Assembly (NCBI GenBank): GCA_021324575.1
Contig: JAJPIW010000083.1
Location: 40,455 to 104,454 of the forward strand
From: Intrasporangiaceae bacterium
GTDB lineage: Bacteria; Actinomycetota; Actinomycetes; Actinomycetales; Dermatophilaceae
DNA: 64,000 nucleotides
Direction of reading: 5' to 3'
The position numbers were made by a program, and so were the translations under genes. Shown here piece after piece: positions 57,456 to 64,000 of the stretch. The notes beneath the pieces are model-generated. The model was not told where the DNA came from, ran no database searches, and saw only the letters and a program-made list of their open reading frames with translations. Every line of letters starts with the position of its first letter. Position 1 is the stretch's first letter.

Positions 57456-58442
57456 ATGGCGACGCGTGACGAAGTGGCCCGCCGGGCGGGTGTCTCGTCG
57501 AGCACCGTCTCGTACGTCATCAGTGGTCAGCGCCCCATCTCTGCGGCCACCCGTGAGCGGGTGCATCAGGCGATGCGCGACCTGGACTACACGCCGAACG
57601 CCTTCGCCCGTGGGCTGGCCGGCTCCCGGCGTGGACTCGTGGCTCTGCACTACCCACCTACGACGCACGGGTTGAGCTCGTCCTCGTTCGAGTACATCTC
57701 GGCTGCGGCCGAGCGGTCCAGGGATCGCGGGTACCACCTGCTGTTGTGGACCAACCCGATCGATGACGCCGCCGGACTGCACAGTCTGGTGGGTCAACAG
57801 CTGGTGGACGGCGTGATCCTCATGGAGGTCCGTCCGGAGGATCCGCGGATCGCCGTGCTGCAGGCCTCCGGAACGCCCTTCGTGACGGTCGGGCGACCGG
57901 CGGACATCGAGGGGGTCGCCTACGTCGATGACGACTTCGACTCACTTGCCGACCAGACCATCGATCATCTCGCGGATCTCGGACACCGTCGGGTCATGCT
58001 GCTGACCTCGGCACACACCGTGCGCGTCATTCGGGCGATGGAAGTCCGGGCCCGACAACGTGGGGTGCAGCTCGCGTTGGCGCACAACGAGGACTCGGTC
58101 CGCGGAGGACGGGAGGCCTTTGCCCGGCTCAGGGCCATGGATCCTGCCCCGACCGCGGTGGCGACCGCCAGCGAGACGGCCCTGTTGGGGCTCTACCACG
58201 CCGCCGCCCTGGCCGGCGTCAGGATCCCGGACGACCTCAGTGTGGTCGGCCTCGCGGTCGGCACGGTCGGCGCGGAGATGCTGTTGCCGGAGCTGACGAC
58301 CGTGTCACCGCCCAGCACCAGGATGTCGACCACGGCGGTCGACGTCCTGGCGGACATGATCGAGGGCAAGGTCGCGGACGTGCCCCAGTCCCTGCTCGCC
58401 CCCACGCTCATGGTCAGGGCCAGCTCAGCTCCGCCGGCCTGA
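57456..58442 (+). CDS. LacI family transcriptional regulator
   Basis: The 328-residue regulator has the N-terminal helix-turn-helix TRDEVARRAGVSSSTVSYVI with the hinge RVHQAMRDLDYTPNAFARGL and a periplasmic-binding-like effector domain (~60-325; GQQLVDGVILMEVRPEDPRI and VSPPSTRMSTTAVDVLADMI). ATG at 57456, directly after the ATPase stop, so possibly coupled; a GTG at 57441 is an alternative. It is convergent with the GH13 gene, its likely target, sensing an alpha-glucoside sugar (inference). Confidence 0.88.
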   Translation: MATRDEVARRAGVSSSTVSYVISGQRPISAATRERVHQAMRDLDYTPNAFARGLAGSRRGLVALHYPPTTHGLSSSSFEYISAAAERSRDRGYHLLLWTNPIDDAAGLHSLVGQQLVDGVILMEVRPEDPRIAVLQASGTPFVTVGRPADIEGVAYVDDDFDSLADQTIDHLADLGHRRVMLLTSAHTVRVIRAMEVRARQRGVQLALAHNEDSVRGGREAFARLRAMDPAPTAVATASETALLGLYHAAALAGVRIPDDLSVVGLAVGTVGAEMLLPELTTVSPPSTRMSTTAVDVLADMIEGKVADVPQSLLAPTLMVRASSAPPA

Positions 58443-58480
58443 GTCGCGGTCGGACCCTCCGGGCATCGGTGCAGCTGGGG

Positions 58481-60097
58481 TCAGGTGTGGTCTGCCAGCT
58501 CGTAGATGGCGTAGCCGAAGCCGTCGACCGAGATGGTGTCGCCCTCGACCATGGTCCCGCTGGCCAGCACCGGCACAGCTTCGCGCACGCTCTCGGCGGT
58601 GAAGCTCGCCGCATCGCGTCGGGGGTTGAGGACGACCAGATGGGTCTGGCCGCGTTGGTAGACCAGCGGGTATCCCTCGTGGAGCACCCTGGTGGTGGCA
58701 CGGGTGCCCAGGGCGGGGGTCTCCTTGCGCAGGGCGATGAGCCGGCGCAGGAGGTTGAGGGTGGAGGCGGGGTCGTCCTGCTGGGCGGCCACGGTGGGTC
58801 GGTCCGGGTCGGGGTCGATGGGCAGGTACAGGCGGGAGGGATCGGCGCTGGAGAACCCTGCGTTGGGGCTGTCGTCCCACTGCATCGGGGTCCGGCAGCC
58901 GGCTCGGTTGTAGCTCGGGTTGCAGATCGAGCCCTCGACGTCGGGCAGCCCGGGCAGGTAGCGCATCCCGATCTCGTCGCCGTAGTAGATGCACGGCACG
59001 GTCCCCCAGGTGAGCAGGAAGGTGAGCGCCGCCCCGAGCTGCTCGGGGGTCCGTGAACCGCATCGCAGCCGGTCGAAGTCGTGGTCCGCGGTGGCCATCA
59101 TCACCAGGCGCTCCGGGTCGGTGTCCTTGACGGCGTTCCACCCGTCGAGGAAGTCGCGGACGGTTCCCTGACCGTCGGCGTCGAAGAAGGGCTCGCCGGG
59201 CTCCTGGAAGGGCAGCACGCCCGCGGCATGGTTGTTGAACAGGCTGGCGTGCTCGGCCATGATCACCAGGAAGAAGTCGGCGTCGAAGGCCAGCGGCGCC
59301 CCGGTCCGCGGCTCGTTGCCCTCGGGGATGATGACGGCCTCGGGGTATGCCGCGTCGAGCCACTCGCGGATCTCGCTCCACAGGTCGGCGGTCAGGGGCG
59401 CGCTGCGGTCCGGGGTCCGGTCGTCCTTGACGAGCGAGAACGCCATGTCGACGCGGAACCCCGCCACGCCCCGCTCGAGCCAGAAACCCATGACGTCCTT
59501 CAGGGTCTGGATGTTGCGCCGTGGACCAAGGTCGGTGACCGCGTCCCGCCACGGCTCGCTGGCGTCGGTGTAGGCCCAGCCGAAGTTGAGGGCGGGCTGC
59601 TCGTCGAAGAAGTTCTTCAGGTACCAGCCCGGGCGCGGACCGGGCGATGGGACCCAGGCCGGGGTCCCGGGTGTGTCGGAGGACCAGGTCCGCTCCGGGG
59701 GCCGCGTCGTCCACACGTAACGGTCGCCCGCGGGGTCGGGACCGGTCGCCTCCAGCTCGCGCTGGAACCACGGGTGCTCGATCGAGGTGTGCCCGATGAC
59801 GAGGTCCAGGAGCACCCGGATCCCACGCTCCCCGGCCTTGGCCACCAGCTCGACGAGGTCCTCGTTCGTGCCGTACCGCGGCGCGATGGTGAGGTAGTCC
59901 GACACGTCGTAGCCCGCGTCGACGAAGGGCGAGGCGAAGCACGGGTTGAACCACAGCGTGTCCACGCCGAGGGAGGCGATGTGGTCGAGGCGGTCGATCA
60001 CGCCCCGAAGGTCGCCGATGCCGTCGCCGTTGGAGTCGGCGAACGACTGCGGGTAGATCTCGTAGAGCACGGCGTCGCGGATCCAGTCAGGCCCCAT
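58481..60097 (-). CDS. Glycoside hydrolase family 13 (alpha-glucosidase type)
   Basis: The 538-residue GH13 enzyme hydrolyses or transfers alpha-glucosyl units. Visible conserved regions: WIRDAVLYEIYPQSFADSNG, IRVLLDLVIGHTSIEHPWF, GFRVDMAFSLVKDD with the nucleophile Asp, IIPEGNEPR with the acid/base Glu, and the third acidic residue in MATADHDFDRL. No signal peptide is present, so it works on imported sugars. ATG at 60097. Regulated probably by the convergent LacI. Confidence 0.88.
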   Translation of the reverse strand: MGPDWIRDAVLYEIYPQSFADSNGDGIGDLRGVIDRLDHIASLGVDTLWFNPCFASPFVDAGYDVSDYLTIAPRYGTNEDLVELVAKAGERGIRVLLDLVIGHTSIEHPWFQRELEATGPDPAGDRYVWTTRPPERTWSSDTPGTPAWVPSPGPRPGWYLKNFFDEQPALNFGWAYTDASEPWRDAVTDLGPRRNIQTLKDVMGFWLERGVAGFRVDMAFSLVKDDRTPDRSAPLTADLWSEIREWLDAAYPEAVIIPEGNEPRTGAPLAFDADFFLVIMAEHASLFNNHAAGVLPFQEPGEPFFDADGQGTVRDFLDGWNAVKDTDPERLVMMATADHDFDRLRCGSRTPEQLGAALTFLLTWGTVPCIYYGDEIGMRYLPGLPDVEGSICNPSYNRAGCRTPMQWDDSPNAGFSSADPSRLYLPIDPDPDRPTVAAQQDDPASTLNLLRRLIALRKETPALGTRATTRVLHEGYPLVYQRGQTHLVVLNPRRDAASFTAESVREAVPVLASGTMVEGDTISVDGFGYAIYELADHT

Positions 60098-60303
60098 CGC
60101 GCGTCCAGTCCTTCCGTTCGGGTGTGAACCTCATTGCCCGGCCCTCCAGCCGATGGGCCCGGGACGGTCCGACGTCTTGGCCAACACCGGGTCCTGCTCC
60201 GTCAAAGAAGGTGCAGACACGCCGTCCAGGGAATGCTACCGTGCACTATCGACGCGCGTCGACGACGACGCCTGACTCGTCGCGGAATGAGGGTGCAGCA
60301 CAG

Positions 60304-61137
60304 ATGCCACGCCGATCCAGACCTCGTGGGAGAGCGGCCGCCAGCGCGACGTCGCAGGACAGGCCCGTCGCGGCCGGCTTCACCCGGCGGTTCCAGGCCG
60401 CCACGACCCAGCTCGACCAGGCGTCGTCCAGTGAGCGCAGGGCCGGCGTGGACGCCCTGGCAGCCCTCGCCGATGAGTACCCTGCGGGTCGCCAGGACTG
60501 CGTCACCGTTCTGTGTGGCTACCTGCGCCGGCCGGCGATCCAGGCCGGTGACCTGGAGGTTCGGCAAGGGATCGTGACCCTCATCCGCGACCGCCTGCAG
60601 CCCGGGGCCACACCATCCTGGTCGACATCGGATGTCGACCTGTCGGGCTCGGTGCTGGTGGACGTGTCGTTCGAGGGGGCACTCTTCGGCGGCGAACGGA
60701 CATCGTTCGAGCGGGTGACCTTCACCGGGGAGTGGACCTCGTTCGACGGGGTGACCTTTGACGCCGAGTGGACCTCCTTCGACGGGGCGACCTTCGGCAG
60801 CTTCGACACCTCCTTCGACGGGGTGACCTTCTCCCGGCGGCGGGCCTCGTTCGACGGTGCCACCTTCTCCGGCGTGGACACCTCGTTCGACCACGCGACG
60901 TTCGCGAGCCGTCAGACCTCCTTCGACGGGGCCTGCTTCGGCAGCTTGGACAGCTGGTTCGACGAGGCCGTGTTCGTCAGCGAACGGACCTCGTTCGACC
61001 AGGCGGTGGTCCATGGCACGGTCTCGTTCGGGCCGGAGACCTACCTGCCGGCGGCCGCGTTCCGTCTGGACACGGTGGCTGTCCAGGCACCAGGAAGCAT
61101 TCAGTTCCTACGCCTGGGCGTCGACGCAGGGGCCTGA
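60304..61137 (+). CDS. Pentapeptide-like repeat protein (12-residue repeats)
   Basis: The 277-residue protein has a basic N terminus (RRSRPRGRAAAS), a helical part (~20-115) with VTVLCGYLRRPAIQAGDLEV and RQGIVTLIRDRLQ, then one repeat domain (~120-250). That domain has nine near-perfect 12-residue units such as EWTSFDGVTFDA and FDTSFDGVTFSR, with Phe at positions 5 and 10 of each unit. This is the solenoid layout of Streptomyces pentapeptide-repeat proteins. No signal peptide or catalytic motif. The ATG at 60304 is chosen. Function unknown; likely a protein-binding scaffold. Confidence 0.78.
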   Translation: MPRRSRPRGRAAASATSQDRPVAAGFTRRFQAATTQLDQASSSERRAGVDALAALADEYPAGRQDCVTVLCGYLRRPAIQAGDLEVRQGIVTLIRDRLQPGATPSWSTSDVDLSGSVLVDVSFEGALFGGERTSFERVTFTGEWTSFDGVTFDAEWTSFDGATFGSFDTSFDGVTFSRRRASFDGATFSGVDTSFDHATFASRQTSFDGACFGSLDSWFDEAVFVSERTSFDQAVVHGTVSFGPETYLPAAAFRLDTVAVQAPGSIQFLRLGVDAGA

Positions 61138-61171
61138 GCCGGCACTCACGGCCTGCCCGTCCGACGCCACG

Positions 61172-61633
61172 TCACGCACTCCCACCCGACAGGGCGCCGT
61201 TCTGGGTTCGGGCGATGAGTCGGGACAAGACGATCTCGGTCTCCGTCCGCTCGATGTCGGCGCCGGACCGGATGACCTGCAGGACCCGCTCGAGGTGCTC
61301 CACGTCCCGGGCCAGGACCTGGACGCGGGCGTCAGCACGGCCCGACACGGTGCAGGCCCCGATCACCTCAGGGATCTGTGCCAGGTGCGTGCGCAGCGTG
61401 TGCGGCGAGACGTTGCCGCGGCAGAACACCTCGACGTAGGCCTCGGTCTCCCAGCCCATTGCGCGGGCGTCGATGACGGCGGCGAAACCGCGGATCGTGC
61501 CGCGTTCGACGAGCCGGTCGACCCGACGCTTGGCCGCCGAAGCCGACAGGTTCGCCGCCGCTCCGATCTCGGCGAATGAGGCGCGTCCGTGCCTGAGGAG
61601 GTGCCTGACGACGGTGCCATCGATCTCGTCCAT
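61172..61633 (-). CDS. Lrp/AsnC family transcriptional regulator
   Basis: The 153-residue regulator (start MDEIDGTVVRHLLRHGRASF at 61633) has an AsnC helix-turn-helix (~5-55: AEIGAAANLSASAAKRRVDR) and a C-terminal RAM/effector domain (~65-150) containing YVEVFCRGNVSPHTLRTHLA. It is divergent from the DDAH-family gene and probably controls the arginine/ornithine cluster, sensing arginine or ornithine. In M. tuberculosis an AsnC gene (Rv2324) lies divergent from the same type of cluster. An ATG at 61657 is an alternative start. Confidence 0.85.
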   Translation of the reverse strand: MDEIDGTVVRHLLRHGRASFAEIGAAANLSASAAKRRVDRLVERGTIRGFAAVIDARAMGWETEAYVEVFCRGNVSPHTLRTHLAQIPEVIGACTVSGRADARVQVLARDVEHLERVLQVIRSGADIERTETEIVLSRLIARTQNGALSGGSA

Positions 61634-61737
61634 ACGCAGGATTCTGTTATCAGATGACATCTTTTGCAACAAACCGTGCCCTAGATTGCACCGTTTGCCT
61701 ATTGCTTGCACATCGGCGCCGTCCGTAGCATCGGCAG
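61634..61737. promoter_or_regulatory. AsnC/ddaH divergent control region
   Basis: A notably AT-rich 104-bp spacer for this genome. AGATGACATCT (61652-61662) is a perfect palindrome, and TTGCA-containing repeats occur at TTTTGCAAC, GATTGCACC and ATTGCTTGCACA (61663-61713). The arrangement fits Lrp/AsnC binding with promoters on both strands. Seen directly; binding is inference. Confidence 0.5.
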
Positions 61738-62544
61738 ATGCCACGCTCCGCCACCGTCCGTCACTACGTGATGTGCCCGCCGACCGAGTTCACCGTCGAC
61801 TATGCGATCAACCCCTGGATGGACACCAGCGTCGCCGTCGACCCTGCCCGAGCGATGCAGCAGTGGCGGGTGCTGCACCAGACCTACCTCGACCTGGGCC
61901 ACACGGTCGAGGTCATGGACCCCGAGCCCGGGCTACCGGACATGGTGTTCGCCGCCAACGGCGCCCTGGTCATCGGCGCCCGTGCGCTCCAGGCCCGGTT
62001 CGCCTTCCCGCAGCGACGGGACGAGGCGCATGCGCACGCCCGGTTCCTGGAGGCGACCGGGGTTGAGGTCCACGAGCCGGTGGCCCGCAACGAGGGGGAG
62101 GGCGACTTCCTCGTCGTCGGGCAGCTCGTCCTGGCCGGAGTCGGTCCCCGCACGGAGAAGGACGCGCACGCCGAGGCGGAGGCCGTGTTCGGGCGACAGG
62201 TCCTCTCCCTGGAGCTGGTCGACCCGCGGTTCTACCACCTCGACACATGCCTGGGCGTTCTCGACGACGAGACGATCGCCTACTACCCGCCCGCCTTCAG
62301 CTTTGCGAGCCGAACCGCGCTCGAGCGGCACTTCCCCGACGCCGTCATCGCCGATGAGAGCGACGCAGACGTCCTCGGGCTGAACTTCGTCTCCGATGGG
62401 CGCAACGTCGTCCTGGCCGACCGGGCGACCGGTCTGGCCGATCAGCTGTCCGCCCGCGGCTATCTGCCGCTGCCCCTGGATCTCTCCGAGCTCGTCAAGG
62501 CCGGCGGCAACGTCAAGTGCTGCACGCTGGAGCGTTACCCGTGA
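61738..62544 (+). CDS. DDAH-family guanidino-modifying enzyme (possible arginine dihydrolase)
   Basis: The 268-residue enzyme belongs to the amidinotransferase/dimethylarginine dimethylaminohydrolase fold that acts on guanidino groups. The N-terminal signature YVMCPPTEFTVDYAINPWMD, EGEGDFLVVG, catalytic His in FYHLDTCLG and the catalytic Cys in KAGGNVKCCTLE are all present. The MCPP/INPWM motif is shared with ArgZ-type arginine dihydrolases, which make ornithine plus ammonia and CO2. That would fit the rocD gene just downstream better than citrulline formation. Function by motif and context only. Confidence 0.78.
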   Translation: MPRSATVRHYVMCPPTEFTVDYAINPWMDTSVAVDPARAMQQWRVLHQTYLDLGHTVEVMDPEPGLPDMVFAANGALVIGARALQARFAFPQRRDEAHAHARFLEATGVEVHEPVARNEGEGDFLVVGQLVLAGVGPRTEKDAHAEAEAVFGRQVLSLELVDPRFYHLDTCLGVLDDETIAYYPPAFSFASRTALERHFPDAVIADESDADVLGLNFVSDGRNVVLADRATGLADQLSARGYLPLPLDLSELVKAGGNVKCCTLERYP

Positions 62545-62579
62545 CGACGACGCCCCACACCCGAGCGAAGGAAGAAACC

Positions 62580-63794
62580 ATGAGCACCGGCCTGACGATC
62601 GGCACGTTGTCGGAGCAGGCAATCGCCCTCGACAACGCCTACGTCGCACGCAACTACAACCCGCTCCCGGTCGTCGCCGCGTCCGCCGAGGGCGCTTGGA
62701 TCACCGATGTCGAGGGGCGACGGTACCTGGACTGCCTCGCGGCATACTCCGCCGTCAACTTCGGACACCGACACCCCGCCCTGGTGGCGGCCGCCCACGA
62801 CCAGCTCGACCGGGTCACCCTCGTCAGCCGAGCCTTCCACTCCGACCGGCTGGGCAGCTTCGCTCGAGACCTCGCGGACCTGGCCGGCAAGGAGATGGTG
62901 CTGCCGATGAACACCGGCGCCGAGGCCGTCGAAAGCGGGATCAAGGTCGCACGCAAGTGGGGCCACGACGTCAAGGGCATCACGACGCCCAACATCGTGG
63001 TCGCGGCAGGCAACTTCCACGGGCGCACGATCAGCATCATCAGCTTCTCGGACGACGGTACGGCGAGGACCGGTTTCGGGCCCTTCACCCCCGGCTTCAG
63101 GGTCGTGCCGTTCGGCGATGCGGCCGCGGCCGAGGCTGCCATCGACGACGACACGGTGGCGGTGCTCGTCGAACCGATCCAGGGTGAGGCGGGGGTCATC
63201 ATCCCACCGGCGGACTACCTGCCTGCGCTCCGGCGGATCACGCGCGAGCGTGACGTGCTGCTCATCTGTGATGAGATCCAGTCCGGTCTGGGCCGCACCG
63301 GAGCGACCTTCGCCAGCGACCGGGTCGGCGTCGTTCCGGACCTCTACCTGCTGGGCAAGGCCCTTGGTGGCGGTGTCGTCCCGGTCTCGGCGGTCATCGG
63401 TAACCGGGACATTCTCGGCGTCCTCCACCCCGGTGAGCACGGCTCCACCTTCGGTGGCAACCCCCTGTCCGCGGCCGTCGGCTCCGCGGTGGTCGCACTC
63501 CTCGGCACCGGTGAGTTCCAGGAACGAGCGCTCACCCTGGGTGAGCGGCTCAGTGACTCGCTCCTGCAGCTCGTGGGTCACGGCGTCACGGCGGTCCGGT
63601 CGGCCGGCCTCTGGGCCGGGGTGGACATCGACCCGTCCGTCGGCACCGGACGGGACATCTGTCAGCGGCTCCTGGCGCGCGGGATCCTCGTCAAGGACAC
63701 CCACGGACAGACCCTGCGGATCGCCCCACCCCTGGTCGTCACCGGCGACGAGGTCGACTTCATCGCCCACGAGCTGGCCCGGGCCCTGCAGTGA
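62580..63794 (+). CDS. rocD: Ornithine aminotransferase (RocD)
   Basis: A class III PLP-dependent aminotransferase of 404 residues; it converts ornithine and 2-oxoglutarate to glutamate-semialdehyde and glutamate. Visible: LDCLAAYSAVNFGHRHP, MNTGAEAVESGIKVARKWG, the PLP Asp in LICDEIQSGLGRTG and the PLP Lys in LLGKALGGGVVPVSA. The ATG at 62580 follows GAAGGAA; a GTG at 62541 would add 13 residues. It sits between the DDAH-family gene and an amino-acid permease, consistent with an arginine-to-glutamate route. Confidence 0.9.
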   Translation: MSTGLTIGTLSEQAIALDNAYVARNYNPLPVVAASAEGAWITDVEGRRYLDCLAAYSAVNFGHRHPALVAAAHDQLDRVTLVSRAFHSDRLGSFARDLADLAGKEMVLPMNTGAEAVESGIKVARKWGHDVKGITTPNIVVAAGNFHGRTISIISFSDDGTARTGFGPFTPGFRVVPFGDAAAAEAAIDDDTVAVLVEPIQGEAGVIIPPADYLPALRRITRERDVLLICDEIQSGLGRTGATFASDRVGVVPDLYLLGKALGGGVVPVSAVIGNRDILGVLHPGEHGSTFGGNPLSAAVGSAVVALLGTGEFQERALTLGERLSDSLLQLVGHGVTAVRSAGLWAGVDIDPSVGTGRDICQRLLARGILVKDTHGQTLRIAPPLVVTGDEVDFIAHELARALQ

Positions 63795-63877
63795 GCCGGT
63801 GACGCCAACCCCGGGCGTCACCGAAGGTAGTTCGGCATGTTGACAGCGTTCAAGGACCGATCAAAGGAAGAGCCCCA

Positions 63878-64000
63878 TGAGTGAGACCACCACGGACGTT
63901 GCTGAGCGTGACGAGCCGCAGAATTCTTTGGATGCCGAGCAGGTTGGTTATAAGCAGTCGTTGAGTAATCGGCATGTGCAGATGATCGCGATTGGTGGGG
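63878..64000 (+). CDS. Amino-acid permease, N-terminal part (truncated by window end)
   Basis: Only the first 41 codons are present (starting MSETTTDVAERDEPQNSLDA). The stretch GYKQSLSNRHVQMIAIGG leads into the first helix typical of the APC family permeases such as GabP, LysP and RocE. Codon use is strikingly T-rich (GTT, GGT, TAT, AGT, AAT, ATT), unlike the C/G-ending codons elsewhere. By its position after rocD it may be a RocE-type arginine/ornithine permease. Confidence 0.75.

Overview
The window is about 64 kb of very GC-rich DNA from the chromosomal origin region of an actinobacterium. The gene order rpmH-rnpA-yidD-yidC-jag-rsmG on one side and dnaA, dnaN, gnd, recF, DUF721 (dciA), gyrB, gyrA, DUF3566 on the other is the standard actinobacterial origin. 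The ppiA-rhomboid-crgA-DUF881-sortase E-pabA-pknB-pbpA-rodA-pstP-fhaB-fhaA block is also actinobacterial. Gene content and the very frequent 7-mer GTATGCC/GGCATAC suggest Micrococcales, perhaps Intrasporangiaceae; that family assignment is inference.

Layout. 1-4425: leftward rsmG, khpB, yidC, yidD, rnpA and rpmH, with a perfect parS between khpB and rsmG, a second parS-like site and DnaA boxes at the far left. 4426-9255: dnaA, then a divergent nitroreductase/TetR pair that separates dnaA from the DnaA-box cluster (oriC, about 7526-8010), then dnaN. 9354-20522: gnd, recF (probably with a CTG start), a DUF3152 zincin, dciA, TetR, GNAT, gyrB, gyrA and DUF3566. 20617-22408: tRNA-Ile, a DLW-39 small protein, tRNA-Ala and a solitary HNH nuclease. 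22565-28739: accessory metabolism (L-lactate-type dehydrogenase, NCS1 permease, NTF2-like protein, XRE-cupin regulator, MFS exporter, zinc alcohol dehydrogenase). 28806-41517: the envelope and division block, in which the PASTA kinase, phosphatase, FHA proteins, RodA and PBP form one leftward operon. 41799-45889: tRNA-Leu, two cell-surface proteins, a lipase and a conserved unknown. 45970-49449: three GAF (two GAF-ANTAR) sensors, a 52-residue protein and LysR. 49456-53775: a TetR-controlled SDR / saccharopine-dehydrogenase-like / acyl-CoA ligase cluster. 53785-61137: App1 phosphatase, Fpg/Nei glycosylase, rhodanese, a P-loop ATPase, LacI, a GH13 glucosidase and a repeat protein. 61172-64000: an arginine/ornithine catabolic cluster (AsnC, DDAH-family enzyme, RocD, amino-acid permease running off the end).

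How it works together. Genes mostly point away from the origin on each side of oriC, as expected for co-directional replication and transcription. DnaA boxes, parS sites, gyrase, DciA, RecF, the clamp and YidC/RnpA make this the replication, segregation and translation-start hub. The kinase-phosphatase-FHA-RodA-PBP operon with CrgA couples signalling to polar growth and septation.

The most unusual feature cuts across genes. GTATGCC/GGCATAC occurs about 70 times by hand count, in both orientations, inside genes and as closely spaced inverted pairs forming hairpins past gene ends (5999-6024, 17279-17334, 20549-20585, 43237-43274, 56192-56225). This distribution resembles DNA uptake sequences in Neisseria and Haemophilus. 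One such pair is exactly concentric with a parS-like palindrome between gyrB and gyrA. No CRISPR array, rRNA operon, insertion sequence or prophage was seen.
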